Below, one piece after another: positions 1-10,164 of a stretch of 64,000 nucleotides of DNA (position 1 is the first letter of the stretch; every line of letters starts with the position of its first letter). A program made the translations under genes and the position numbers. Source of the stretch: Erythrobacter donghaensis (lineage in GTDB: Bacteria > Pseudomonadota > Alphaproteobacteria > Sphingomonadales > Sphingomonadaceae); assembly GCF_002155425.1 (NCBI RefSeq), contig NZ_MUYG01000009.1:310001-374000 (forward strand), given 5' to 3'. Under the pieces are notes generated by a model. It saw only the letters and a list, made by a program, of their open reading frames with translations, searched no databases and had not been told where the DNA came from.

Positions 1-918
1 CAGCCCATACATCGGAAACAGTCGCGCATCGGGAAACAGGCCTCGCAAGGACCGCACCAGTTCCACCGTCAACGCACCCCCGCTGTTGGTGAGCCGTCTG
101 AACGTCGCGCGCGCCTCATCCGGCCAGTCGATCTCGGTCAATTGCACCCATAGCGGCGGCACCGCGGCGAGCGTGGTCACGCCGTGCTTCGCGCAGGCCT
201 TGGCCACATCCTTGGGGAAGAGGAAATCGAGCGGCACCACGCTCCCGCCCGCATACCAGGTGGAAAGCAGCTGGTTCTGCCCGTAATCGAATGACAGCGG
301 CAGCACCGCCAGCGTCACATCGTCTTTGGCGAGCCCGAGGTAATGCGCGACACTTACCGCACCCAGCCAAAGGTTGGCATGGCTCAGCATCACCCCTTTC
401 GGCCTGCCGGTCGAACCAGAGGTATAGATGATCGCGGCCAGTTCTGAAGGGTCAGCCGCAGACGGAGGCAGTTCCAGCCCCGCCCCCTCGGCCGCCGCCA
501 GCGCCTCGGCCTCGCCCAGCGCCGCGCAGCCGGCGGACAGATCGCCCGGTTCCAGCGAGGCAAGCCGCGATCCCGTGCCGATAAGCAGTCGCGCACCGCT
601 GTCGGCGAGGATATGCGCCGCCTGCGCGCGCTTGAGCAGCGGATTGATCGGCACATGCACCAGCCCGGCGCGCGCCGCTGCCAGTGGCAACAGGCAGGTG
701 AGTTCACCCTTCGCCGCCCAGCTCGCCACCCGCGCGCCCTTCTCGGGCACCATCCGCGCCAGCCACCCGGCAAGGCGCGCAACACGCAACCTTAACTGCT
801 TGTGGTTAAGCGTGCCCTCGCGCAGCACCAGCGCCGGAGCCTCCCCAAGCCCCGCCGCCACCGCCCGTTCGGCGAGATGGTCGAGCGGCTGCGGGGCGGG
901 ATCGGGCAGGTGCGGCAT
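1..918 (-). CDS. acyl-CoA ligase (AMP-forming), exosortase A system-associated (C-terminus beyond window)
   Basis: ANL-superfamily adenylating enzyme that would activate a carboxylic acid as acyl-AMP and pass it to CoA or a carrier protein. The first ~306 residues lie here; the frame stays open to base 1, so the C-terminal part is outside the window. The AMP-binding P-loop YTSGSTGRPKG is at about residues 164-174. Sequence style and neighbours (acyl carrier protein, hydrolases 1 and 2) fit the exosortase A-associated ligase family (known as TIGR03098). The ATG at 918 gives MPHLPDPAPQ; an in-frame ATG at 930 would leave only 8 bp to the divergent GTG at 939. It probably works with the divergent operon in a PEP-CTERM/exosortase exopolysaccharide locus continuing to the left (inference). 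Confidence 0.88.
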   Translation of the reverse strand, partial: MPHLPDPAPQPLDHLAERAVAAGLGEAPALVLREGTLNHKQLRLRVARLAGWLARMVPEKGARVASWAAKGELTCLLPLAAARAGLVHVPINPLLKRAQAAHILADSGARLLIGTGSRLASLEPGDLSAGCAALGEAEALAAAEGAGLELPPSAADPSELAAIIYTSGSTGRPKGVMLSHANLWLGAVSVAHYLGLAKDDVTLAVLPLSFDYGQNQLLSTWYAGGSVVPLDFLFPKDVAKACAKHGVTTLAAVPPLWVQLTEIDWPDEARATFRRLTNSGGALTVELVRSLRGLFPDARLFPMYGL

Positions 919-938
919 GGTCGGGAGCATTCTTTCAC

Positions 939-1913
939 GTGATCGAAACGCGGTATCACGATAGCGTTAAGGTCTTGCAAGCGCTCTCTGCCCCCGCAGA
1001 TGCCGCGCCGTTCGATCGTGCGGAGTGGTTTGCGCTGCTGGCCGAGACCGGTCTTGCCCCGATGATCGCGGTCGCGGGCGAGGGTTCCGAGGTCGCCGCG
1101 CTTGCCCTGACCGAAAATGCGGGGCGGATCACACCCTTGCGCAACTGGTACAGCTTCACCTGGCGGGCGCTGGCTCCGGCGGGCGCTGTGGGCGACCGGC
1201 TGCTGGAGGCGATCGCACGCCAGCTCAAATCGCGCGGCTGGCGGGTGACACTCGAACCCGTGCCGGGCGAGGATGGATCGGCCGAAAGGCTTGCCCGCGC
1301 CTTCCGCGTCGCCGGCTGGCAGGTGGCGGTCGAGCCCTGCGATATCAATCACATCCTCCCCGTGCAGGGCCGCAGCTTCGCCGAATATTGGGAGACCCGC
1401 CCCGGCCCCTTGCGCACCACGCTGAAGCGCAAGGCGAAGAAGGTCGATGTCGAGGTGCTGACACATTTCGACGCTCAGGTCTGGGCCGATTACGAGGCGA
1501 TCTACGCCGCCAGCTGGAAGCCTGCCGAGGATCAGCCTGCAATGCTGCGCGCCTTTGCCGAGGCCGAGGGGGCGGCGGGCCGCCTGCGGCTGGGCATCGC
1601 CCGGGCCGAGGATGTAGCGGTGGCCGCACAATGCTGGACGGTCGAAAATTCAATCGCCTATATCCACAAGCTCGCGCATCTTGAGAGCCACAAGCCGCTG
1701 TCGGCAGGCACCACGCTTACCGCTGCCCTGTTCCGCCATGTTATCGACATCGACAAGGTCGCGCTCGTCGACTTCGGCACCGGGGATCAAAGCTACAAGG
1801 CTGACTGGATGGAGGAGGTGCGCCCGCGGTTCCGCATCGATTGTCTCGACCCGGCAAACCCGCGCAGCTGGATGCCGCTGGCCAAGCGGCTGGTCCGGCG
1901 CGGCGCTCCCTGA
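939..1913 (+). CDS. FemAB/GNAT-type acyltransferase of the exosortase A locus
   Basis: 324-residue cytoplasmic protein. The C-terminal half resembles the Acetyltransf_6/FemAB-like GNAT fold; the basic RTTLKRKAKK stretch near residue 155 and a terminal DFGTGDQSYKADW motif are typical of the acyltransferases found in exosortase A loci. Start is a GTG inside CACGTG, with GGGAG about 11 bases upstream; the MIETRYHDSV opening supports it. First gene of a plus-strand run with an acyl carrier protein and two alpha/beta-fold proteins, so it may move an acyl group activated by the divergent ligase. The substrate cannot be read from sequence. Confidence 0.8.
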   Translation: MIETRYHDSVKVLQALSAPADAAPFDRAEWFALLAETGLAPMIAVAGEGSEVAALALTENAGRITPLRNWYSFTWRALAPAGAVGDRLLEAIARQLKSRGWRVTLEPVPGEDGSAERLARAFRVAGWQVAVEPCDINHILPVQGRSFAEYWETRPGPLRTTLKRKAKKVDVEVLTHFDAQVWADYEAIYAASWKPAEDQPAMLRAFAEAEGAAGRLRLGIARAEDVAVAAQCWTVENSIAYIHKLAHLESHKPLSAGTTLTAALFRHVIDIDKVALVDFGTGDQSYKADWMEEVRPRFRIDCLDPANPRSWMPLAKRLVRRGAP

Positions 1914-2002
1914 ACGCCCCCCTATCGGTTGCAATGCTTGCACCCGGCCCCGCGCATGGCTAAGCCCCGCCGCCACAGCCTGTCACAGGGATTTGGGCAC
2001 AA

Positions 2003-2299
2003 ATGACGACCGTACCGAACATCGACAACGCAGCCGAGGAGGCCGCGCTCGAGCGCGAATTGAAGGCCTTGATTGCCGATGTGCTGGGGCTCGATCCCGA
2101 GCAGGCGGCGGCGTTCGAGACGGATTCGGGACTGTTCGGCCATCTGCCCGAACTGGATTCGATGGCGGTCGCGGGCCTGCTCACCGAGATGGAAGACCGC
2201 CTCGGAATCGTGATAGAAGATGACGATGTCGACGGCGAGATGCTTGAAACCTATGGCGGTCTGCTGGCCTTCGCCCGCGCGAAGCTTGGCCGGGCCTAG
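2003..2299 (+). CDS. acyl carrier protein, exosortase A system-associated
   Basis: 98-residue acidic helical protein with the phosphopantetheine attachment motif LDSMAV; Ser53 is the expected prosthetic-group site. It is longer than fatty-acid AcpP (about 78 residues) and sits between an acyltransferase and hydrolase 2, so it is a dedicated carrier for the exosortase-associated pathway, not the general fatty-acid carrier. ATG start; a CAGGGA element lies about 9-10 bases upstream. An 89-bp gap separates it from the acyltransferase gene. Confidence 0.85.
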   Translation: MTTVPNIDNAAEEAALERELKALIADVLGLDPEQAAAFETDSGLFGHLPELDSMAVAGLLTEMEDRLGIVIEDDDVDGEMLETYGGLLAFARAKLGRA

Positions 2300-2331
2300 G
2301 CCCGTGTGACGCCCGCGCGGGTGCTTTTCGC

Positions 2332-3021
2332 GTGATCGCAACCTGGCATCCCCCGGCCCGGAACGGCACTGCGCCTGCGGAGGAATTGCTGGTCAGCTTC
2401 GACCGCAATCGCGCAGTGCGGGTGCTGGTGTGCCCGGCGTGGTTCGACGAAGCCAACAAGCTGCGGCGCTTTACCGTCGAAGTGATGCGCCGGCTGGATG
2501 CGGCGGGGATCGACAGCCTGCTGCCCGACCTTCCCGGCTGCAACGAAAGCCTTGTGCCGCTAGTAAATCAGACACTTGACGGTTGGTCTTCAGCCATGAT
2601 GGCAGCCGCCGAGGCGCTGCGGGCGACCCACGTTCTGGCGATCCGTGCTGGGGCGCTAGTGGCACCCTCGGGCCTGCCGGGGTGGCACTGTGCGCCGCAA
2701 TCGGGCCCGAAGCTGCTACGCGGCATGATCCGTGCGCGCATCATCGCCGCACGCGAAGCCGGTCTGGCCGAGACGAGCGAAGGTCTGATGGCGACGGGAC
2801 GCAACAGCGGGCTCGTGCTCGGCGGATGGCACATCGGCGCGGATCTGTTCCGCGCGCTCGAAAGCGCCGAGCCGGTTCTCGCCCCCGGCCAGTCGGCCGT
2901 TGACCAGAGCGCGCTCGGCGGCCCCGGCCTGTGGCTCCGCGCCGAGCCTGACGAGGATGCCGGGCAGGCCGACCGGCTGGCCGCGCTGATTGCCGAAAGT
3001 GTCGGGATGTCAGCGGCATGA
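2332..3021 (+). CDS. hydrolase 2, exosortase A system-associated
   Basis: 229-residue alpha/beta-hydrolase-fold protein of the family called hydrolase 2 in exosortase A systems (TIGR03101). Core motifs include VLVCPAWFDEANKLRR near residues 31-46 and DLPGCNES near 66-73. At the position of the nucleophile elbow it reads AIRAGAL (about residues 103-109), so no GxSxG serine is visible; the family name may overstate catalysis. Starts with GTG (GTGATCGCA). Its stop overlaps the start of hydrolase 1 by four bases (ATGA), so translation is coupled. The role in exopolysaccharide or PEP-CTERM processing is inferred from context. Confidence 0.85.
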   Translation: MIATWHPPARNGTAPAEELLVSFDRNRAVRVLVCPAWFDEANKLRRFTVEVMRRLDAAGIDSLLPDLPGCNESLVPLVNQTLDGWSSAMMAAAEALRATHVLAIRAGALVAPSGLPGWHCAPQSGPKLLRGMIRARIIAAREAGLAETSEGLMATGRNSGLVLGGWHIGADLFRALESAEPVLAPGQSAVDQSALGGPGLWLRAEPDEDAGQADRLAALIAESVGMSAA

Positions 3022-3806
3022 CGCGGCTTTCTCTGACCTTCGGCTGCGGCAGCCTCACGCTGGTCGGCACGCTCGACACCGCTCCGGCAAGCACCGGCCT
3101 GCTGATCGTGAGCGGCGGCAACGAGATCCGCAGCGGCGCTTTCGGCGGACAGGCTGAGCTTGCAGCGCGGATCGCCCGCGCAGGCTTCCCGGTGTTCCGC
3201 TTCGACCGCCGCGGGATCGGCGACAGCGAGGGCGAGAATCGCGGCTTTCGCAATTCCACCAGAGACATAGCCGCCGCTCTTGATGCTTTCCGGGCGATGG
3301 TGCCGCAGCTTTCGCGGGTGATCGCTTTCGGGAATTGCGACGCGGCTTCGGCGCTGATGCTGGCAGGCGGCGCGGGGTGCGATGGGTTAATACTGTCCAA
3401 CCCCTGGACGATCGAGCCGGGCGAAGGCGCAGCGGCGGACGACACCCCGCCCCCTTCGGCCCTGCGCGCGCGGTATCGCGAAAAGCTCGGCAATCCGCGC
3501 GAGATCCTGCGTCTCGTCAGCGGCGGGGTGAATCTCGCCAAGCTGGGACGCGGCATCGTCCACGCGCTACGCCCGCCGCCGCCACCGTCCAGTCTGGCGC
3601 AGGAGATGGCCGCGGGCCTTGCGGGCTTTTCCGGCCCGGTGCGCATCCTGATCGCCACCGCCGACCGCACCGCGCAGGTGTTCGAGGAGGGCTGGGACGC
3701 GGCCGACCCGCGCATTGGCCGCTGTGAAGGCGCGGGCCATGCCTACGTCGAGCCGCAGCACCGTGACTGGCTGGAAGCGCAAATTCTTGCGAGCTTGCGC
3801 GCCTAA
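3018..3806 (+). CDS. hydrolase 1, exosortase A system-associated
   Basis: 262-residue alpha/beta hydrolase of the exosortase-associated hydrolase 1 family (TIGR03100). DRRGIGDSEG lies at 63-72. The nucleophile elbow reads FGNCDAAS, putting Cys107 where most relatives of the fold have serine; a late His241 in GAGHAYVEP fits the catalytic histidine, and the Asp in ATADRT near 217 could be the acid. A cysteine nucleophile would suit thioester chemistry, for instance releasing acyl groups from the neighbouring carrier protein (inference). Last gene of the exosortase-associated run; it converges on the RNA methyltransferase gene with the two stop codons overlapping. Confidence 0.87.
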   Translation: MTRLSLTFGCGSLTLVGTLDTAPASTGLLIVSGGNEIRSGAFGGQAELAARIARAGFPVFRFDRRGIGDSEGENRGFRNSTRDIAAALDAFRAMVPQLSRVIAFGNCDAASALMLAGGAGCDGLILSNPWTIEPGEGAAADDTPPPSALRARYREKLGNPREILRLVSGGVNLAKLGRGIVHALRPPPPPSSLAQEMAAGLAGFSGPVRILIATADRTAQVFEEGWDAADPRIGRCEGAGHAYVEPQHRDWLEAQILASLRA

Positions 3807-5005
3807 CGTTCGAAATAGCTGGTCAATTCCACATGGGTTGACCAGCGGAACTGGCCAACGGGTCGCAGCTTTTTCAGCCGGAACCCGGCCTCGACCAGCA
3901 CCGCCGCATCGCGCGCCCAGCTTGAGGGGTTGCAGCTGACATAAACCACCCGCCCCACCGTGCTGCGCGCGATTTCGGCGATCTGCGCGCGGGCGCCGGC
4001 GCGCGGGGGATCGAGCAGCACAGCATCGAAGCGGTTCAACTCCTCCGGCTGCAAGGGCGCGCGGAACAGGTCGCGGTGCAGCGCCAGCACCTGCCCGCCG
4101 CTCATCGCTCCAGCGGTCTTGCAGGCGAGATGCGCCGCCCGCTCGGCCTCGACCGCGAACACCTTGCGCCCGCTCTCGGCGCGCAGGCCAAACGCAAATG
4201 TGCCAAGCCCGGCAAACAGATCGGCAACAAGCCGTGCGCCCGCCAGCCATTGCGCCGCATCGGCCACCATTCTGCTTTCCGCATCGGCGGTGGCTTGCAG
4301 GAAGGCCCCCGGCGGCAGGCTGACCGGCACGCCGCCCAGCGTCACCGTCACCGGCTCTGGCTCCCACACGGTCTCGGCACCGTAGCCCTGATCGAAGGTA
4401 AGCCGCGCAAGCCCCTGTTCGCGCGCGAAATCGAGCGCGGCCTCGGTCGGCCCCAGCCCTTCGAGCGGGAAGTGCGAAAAGCCCGCCTCGACCCCCTGGT
4501 CGGCCAGTGTCAGGTCGATCCCGACCATCGCCTTGGGCCCATGCGCTGCGACGAAAACGCGCAGCGGCGCGGTCAACGCGGCCAGCGCGGTATGCAGCAC
4601 CGGGCACTCGGCCAGATCCACCACCCGGTGCGATCCGCCCTCGCGATAGCCCAGCACCGCGGCGCGCGCCGTGCGGAGGCCGTGAAGCCCCGCGCGGCGG
4701 CGGCTATGCGGCGGCGAGAGGTGGACCGGCAGCACCTCTTCCGCCGCGATCCCCTGCCCGCTCGCGGCATTCAGCACGCGGTCGCGGACGAAATCGGTCA
4801 GCGCCGCATCGTCGGCGTGTTGCAACTGGCAGCCGCCGCAGACCGCGAAATGGCGGCAGGCTGGCGCGACATGATGCGGCCCCGGCGTTATCGCGCCGGC
4901 CTCGTCCACCAGATCGCCCGGCACGCCGCCTGCGACATGGCGGCCAGAGGCGGTCACGCCGTCACCCTTTGCGGCGATGCGGATGATGGGGTCTGCGCTG
5001 GTCAC
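3803..5005 (-). CDS. TrmA/RlmC/RlmD-family 23S rRNA/tRNA (uracil-5-)-methyltransferase
   Basis: 400-residue SAM-dependent RNA m5U methyltransferase. Four cysteines for a 4Fe-4S cluster are visible: Cys50, Cys56 and Cys59 in CRHFAVCGGC, and Cys134 in AECPVLH. The methylation site follows: DLFAGLGTFAFGL (SAM motif I), LLDPPRAGA, and VYVSCNPSSWARD with catalytic Cys358. Alphaproteobacteria often have one such enzyme for 23S rRNA; which uracil is modified cannot be told here. The GTG start at 5005 overlaps the nnr stop (GTGA) and opens with VTSADPIIRIAAKGDG; a longer frame to 5098 only reads into nnr and lacks family features. No distinct TRAM domain is obvious. Confidence 0.92.
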   Translation of the reverse strand: MTSADPIIRIAAKGDGVTASGRHVAGGVPGDLVDEAGAITPGPHHVAPACRHFAVCGGCQLQHADDAALTDFVRDRVLNAASGQGIAAEEVLPVHLSPPHSRRRAGLHGLRTARAAVLGYREGGSHRVVDLAECPVLHTALAALTAPLRVFVAAHGPKAMVGIDLTLADQGVEAGFSHFPLEGLGPTEAALDFAREQGLARLTFDQGYGAETVWEPEPVTVTLGGVPVSLPPGAFLQATADAESRMVADAAQWLAGARLVADLFAGLGTFAFGLRAESGRKVFAVEAERAAHLACKTAGAMSGGQVLALHRDLFRAPLQPEELNRFDAVLLDPPRAGARAQIAEIARSTVGRVVYVSCNPSSWARDAAVLVEAGFRLKKLRPVGQFRWSTHVELTSYFER

Positions 5006-6390
5006 AGTGAGGCCGCTAGCGCCTCTGACACGGCCTGCGCAAGCTCTTCGGGGGTGAAGGCCGGGCCGCACAGGCGCGCGGCCTCGCCGTGCGACCACAC
5101 CGCCTCGCAGGCGGCGGTGAAGGGGTCGCGCCCGGTCGCCATCCGGCTGACGGCGATGCCGGCGAGCACATCGCCCGTACCCGCCATCGACAGCCAGCTC
5201 GGCGCAGGCGGCGCGAGCGCGAGGCGACCGTCGGGTGCGGCGATCACGGTGTCGGGCCCCTTGGCGCAGATCACCATGCCGCTCGCCCGTGCGAGAGCCT
5301 GCGCACGGTTGCGACGCCCCTCGGCCACCACGTTGAAGGTGCGGCAGAGGGTTTCGAGCTCGCCGTCATGCGGGGTTGCGAGCGTGGGCGCCTTGCGTTC
5401 GCAAATTTCGCTGCCGAGCAGGCGCAGCCCTTCGGCATCGATCACCAGCGGGTGCTCGCTCGCCACTGTCTGCGCGAGCCGGGTGCGCGCGGCATTGTCG
5501 GTGCCGAGCCCCGGCCCGATCAGCACCGCGCCGATCCGTTTGTCACCAAGCGCCTCGGGCAGCGCCTCCCCTGTCGCCGGGATGCTGGCGGGGAGATTAG
5601 CCGGGCAGGTCTCGGCGAAAAGTTTCACATAGCCCGCCCCGCCGCGCTGCGCCGCGAGGCTGGCGAGCACGCTCGCGCCGGGCATCGCGCCCGCAATGAT
5701 CGCGCAGAGCCCGCGGGTGTATTTGTGCGCATCGGGCGCGGGCGGCGCGAGCCGAGGCCGGCCGATCAGCTGCGCGGCGCCCTCCACCGCCGCGATCCCG
5801 ATCGGCACGAGCCGCATCTGCCCCATCAATGCACGGCCCGGCAGGCTCCAATGCGCGAACTTCCACGCGCCGAGCGCCAGCGTGAGGTCGAAATGCGGGA
5901 GGCGCTCGTTCAGCACCGCGCCACTGTCGCTGGCGATGCCCGAGGGCACGTCGATCGCCACCCGATAGCGGTGCCGCGCCGCCAGATCGCGCAGCAGCAG
6001 CGCGTGCTCAGCGGAGAGCGGCCGGGTGAGGCCCGATCCGAACAGGCAATCGACAACGACATCCCCACGCGCGCCGCCCGCTGTGCCAACCGGGCCGTTC
6101 CAGCGCCGCCTGGCTTCCTTCGCCGCATCGGTCGCGGGAGCGAGCGGGGCTATGACCGTCACGGCATTGCCCGCCTCGCGTAAAAGCCGAGCGATAACAT
6201 AGCCATCACCGCCATTGTTGCCGGGGCCGCACAGCACTGTCACCGCCCTGCCGGCAGCGATACGGCGGATCCACTCGGCCGCCCCGCCCGCGGCGGTCTC
6301 CATCAGCGCCGAGACGCTCACCCCCGCATCGAACAGCGACTGTTCGGCGGCGCGCATTTGGGCGGCGGTGAGAACCTGCGCGGCGGTCAC
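5002..6390 (-). CDS. nnr: bifunctional NAD(P)H-hydrate epimerase / ADP-dependent NAD(P)H-hydrate dehydratase
   Basis: Repairs hydrated NAD(P)H. The N-terminal epimerase (YjeF_N, about 1-210) carries GPGNNGGDGYVIARLL and the DCLFGSGL / AIDVPSGI motifs; the C-terminal ribokinase-like dehydratase (about 225-460) ends with SMAGTGDVLAG (404-411), the ATP/ADP-binding signature. 462 residues is normal for the fused enzyme. GTG start overlaps the stop of the upstream lipoprotein gene, and its own stop overlaps the RNA methyltransferase start, so the three are translationally coupled. Confidence 0.95.
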   Translation of the reverse strand: MTAAQVLTAAQMRAAEQSLFDAGVSVSALMETAAGGAAEWIRRIAAGRAVTVLCGPGNNGGDGYVIARLLREAGNAVTVIAPLAPATDAAKEARRRWNGPVGTAGGARGDVVVDCLFGSGLTRPLSAEHALLLRDLAARHRYRVAIDVPSGIASDSGAVLNERLPHFDLTLALGAWKFAHWSLPGRALMGQMRLVPIGIAAVEGAAQLIGRPRLAPPAPDAHKYTRGLCAIIAGAMPGASVLASLAAQRGGAGYVKLFAETCPANLPASIPATGEALPEALGDKRIGAVLIGPGLGTDNAARTRLAQTVASEHPLVIDAEGLRLLGSEICERKAPTLATPHDGELETLCRTFNVVAEGRRNRAQALARASGMVICAKGPDTVIAAPDGRLALAPPAPSWLSMAGTGDVLAGIAVSRMATGRDPFTAACEAVWSHGEAARLCGPAFTPEELAQAVSEALAASL

Positions 6391-6744
6391 TGCACGGGGT
6401 CGGGCCCGCTACCGCCCTCTTTCAGCAGAGTGATTGGGAACCTGTATTCTTCGCCTTCGAGCGCAATAAGATACAAACCATCGCCTTGCCATCGTTCTTC
6501 AATGATCACCTCCGCACCATCAGCGAGCCTGAGCCCCAGATCTCCAGGCTCCTCGATCCGAACGAAGCGCCTGAAGCTGCCTCCGGGGTGATGAATTACG
6601 AAACTATCGTTTGAGACGCGCTCGAGGACACAATCGGGCGATAGTTCGGTACCTTCTCCGATGGCGCATTCGATGGTGTCCCCCGGCGGCGGCGGGCTGT
6701 CTGCCGCGCTGCAGCCCGCCAGCATCGCCGCAAGGCCGATCGCG

Positions 6745-6773
<29 letters not shown>
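6387..6773 (-). CDS. small hypothetical lipoprotein
   Basis: 128-residue protein with a signal peptide and lipobox ([10 protein letters not shown], lipidated Cys21), followed by a proline-rich spacer (DSPPPPGD) and a compact beta-rich acidic domain ([21 protein letters not shown]). No family recognised. The ATG at 6773 overlaps the 3' end of ilvD by 29 bp in another frame; ATG at 6764 is an alternative. Its stop overlaps the nnr start. The stretch 6430-6660 is visibly AT-richer than its neighbours, hinting at a younger or faster-changing gene inserted between ilvD and nnr. Confidence 0.7.
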
Positions 6774-8466
<1,693 letters not shown>

Positions 8467-8507
8467 AAGATTTCCCGTAGACAGCGATTTGCGACATGCC
8501 CTTGCCG

Positions 8508-9224
8508 TCAGGCGAGCGCCAACGCAACCCTTTGCGCAACATCCGCCAATAGCGCGGCCCAGCGCGCGTGGTCGGCGGGGGTCTGCGTGAGATCCTGCCG
8601 CAGCTCGACGCCGAGATAGGGGCGGCCCTCGGCCTCTGCATGGCGGTTCATGGTGTAGTTGAGATCGCGCCCCGAATAGGGGAGGTTGTCGCCGACATTC
8701 AGCCCCTCGGCTTCGAGCAGCGGAATGGCGATCCGCGCGGCGCGGTCATCGGTGTTGTAGAGCACGCCGACCTGCCACGGGCGCGCTTCCTCGCGGCTGG
8801 CGAGCTGGGGTGTGAAGGAGTGGAGCGAGAGGATCAGCGCCGGTTCGCTGGCGGCCAGCCACTCGGCCAGCGCGGTGTGATAGGGGCGGTGGAAGCGGTT
8901 CAGCCGCGCTTCCCTGTCCGCGCCGACATTGCCGGGGATCGGATGCCCGTCGCTCGCCTCGGGGACGAGGCCGGGGGCGTCCTCCTCGCGGTTGAAGTCG
9001 CAGACGAGGCGGCTGACCGCGGCGATGTGAGCGGGGATGGCGTGTGCTTTCGCCAGCAGCTCGGCGATGTCCTCGGTGCCGATGTCGAGGGCGATGTGAT
9101 CGTGGAGCAATCGCGCGGGGACACTGAGGTCGATGTCGGCGGGAGCGGCGTTCGAGGCGTGGTCGGCGACGCAAACGATGCCGCCGGGCACGGGTGTGCC
9201 GATCTGGCGGTAGGGGGCGGTCAA
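8508..9224 (-). CDS. N-formylglutamate amidohydrolase family protein
   Basis: 238-residue member of the N-formylglutamate amidohydrolase family (FGase, PF05013). Hallmarks: [46 protein letters not shown] and [30 protein letters not shown]. It may hydrolyse N-formylglutamate or a related formyl or acyl amino acid; no hut genes are near, so histidine catabolism is not shown. Start chosen as TTG at 9224 because GGAGG lies 7 bases upstream; a longer reading from ATG 9281 would translate the repeat at 9235-9349. Confidence 0.88.
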   Translation of the reverse strand: MTAPYRQIGTPVPGGIVCVADHASNAAPADIDLSVPARLLHDHIALDIGTEDIAELLAKAHAIPAHIAAVSRLVCDFNREEDAPGLVPEASDGHPIPGNVGADREARLNRFHRPYHTALAEWLAASEPALILSLHSFTPQLASREEARPWQVGVLYNTDDRAARIAIPLLEAEGLNVGDNLPYSGRDLNYTMNRHAEAEGRPYLGVELRQDLTQTPADHARWAALLADVAQRVALALA

Positions 9225-9234
9225 AGCCCCACCT

Positions 9235-9349
9235 CCGTTCGCCCTGAGCTTGTCGGCAGCGAAGCTGTTCCGCAGGAACAACGGCCGTTCTTCACTTCGG
9301 CCGCAGAAAAGAAACAGTGCGGTGCTTCGACAAGCTCAGCACGAACGGG
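9235..9349. repeat. paired inverted sphingomonad-type repeat with internal hairpins
   Basis: Two inverted copies of the unit CTGAGCTTGTCG, at about 9235-9260 (plus orientation) and 9324-9349 (as CGACAAGCTCAG), flanked by matching CCGTTCG/CGAACGG ends. Between them lie two more hairpins: TGTTCC-gca-GGAACA (9266-9280) and CGGCCG...CGGCCG (about 9282-9303). It fills the gap between ispE and the amidohydrolase gene and could act as a transcript-processing or bidirectional end signal. This unit type is common between genes of sphingomonads (general knowledge). Confidence 0.8.
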
Positions 9350-9366
9350 TTCAGAATTAAGCATTC

Positions 9367-10164
9367 TCACCGCAGCCGCCCCGCCATGGTCCACCAGCCC
9401 TTCGGCATCGCCGCCGCCGCCGCATCGCGGGCCTCGGGGGTGTCATAGAGCGCAAAGCAGGTGGCGCCCGAGCCGGACATGCGGGCGAGCCACGGGTTTG
9501 TGGCGGCCAGCGCCGCCAGCACCTCGGCGATCACCGGGCACAGCGAAATGGCCGGGGCTTCGAGGTCGTTGCGCCCTTCCCTCGCGATCTTCGACGCGGG
9601 GCCTTGCGGCAGGACGCCGCGATCCGCGCCGTCCCACGCCTTGAACACCGGGCCGGTCGAAAGCGGCACGCGCGGGTTGACCAGCAGGACGGGGGTTCCG
9701 GCGAGGTTGTCCTCGACCGCAAGCTGCTCGGTGCCGGTGCCGAGGCCGATATGGGTGCGGCTGAGGACGCAGGCGGGCACATCCGCGCCGAGCTTCGCCG
9801 CGCGCGCCTGCCAGTCGTCAGGCAGCCCGTGGAGCGCCTCGACGATCCGAAACACCGCCCCCGCATCCGCCGACCCGCCGCCAAGGCCAGCCGCGACGGG
9901 GAGGTTCTTCTCCAGCGTCACCGCGAGGCCTTGCGGGCGCGGTAGGGCGTTCAGGGCGCGGGCGACGAGGTTGTCGAAGGGATTGTCCAGCACCCCCGCA
10001 AACTCGCCGAGCGTGGTGACGCTATCCTGCGCGGCAGGCGCCGCGCTGAGCACATCGCCCGCATCGACGAAGGCGAACAGGGTCTCAAGCTCATGATACC
10101 CGTCCTCCCGCCGCCTGCGGACATGCAGCGCGAGGTTGATCTTGGCGTAGGCGGTTTCGCGCAT
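9367..10164 (-). CDS. ispE: 4-diphosphocytidyl-2-C-methyl-D-erythritol kinase
   Basis: GHMP kinase of the MEP (non-mevalonate) isoprenoid pathway; phosphorylates CDP-ME with ATP. 265 residues. N-terminal AYAKINLALHV is the family signature; the ATP loop PVAAGLGGGSADAGA is at 89-103, and a C-terminal GHMP motif RMSGSGATCFALY follows. ATG at 10164 is used; the longer frame upstream only reads through the preceding gene. The start overlaps the stop of the upstream small gene by one base (TGATG). Its first codons (ETAYAKINLAL) are duplicated exactly 362 bp upstream. Confidence 0.96.
   Translation of the reverse strand: MRETAYAKINLALHVRRRREDGYHELETLFAFVDAGDVLSAAPAAQDSVTTLGEFAGVLDNPFDNLVARALNALPRPQGLAVTLEKNLPVAAGLGGGSADAGAVFRIVEALHGLPDDWQARAAKLGADVPACVLSRTHIGLGTGTEQLAVEDNLAGTPVLLVNPRVPLSTGPVFKAWDGADRGVLPQGPASKIAREGRNDLEAPAISLCPVIAEVLAALAATNPWLARMSGSGATCFALYDTPEARDAAAAAMPKGWWTMAGRLR
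10127..10159. repeat. 33-bp direct repeat, copy A (inside ispE 5' end)
   Basis: Identical to 10489-10521. This copy lies in the first codons of ispE and encodes ETAYAKINLAL on the minus strand, so it is probably the source copy. Confidence 0.9.

Noticed and set aside
2290..2325. GGGCCTAGGCCC and CCCGCGCGGG stems between the carrier protein and hydrolase 2 genes
   Set aside because: Within an operon-like run; no convincing T-run, so not called a terminator.
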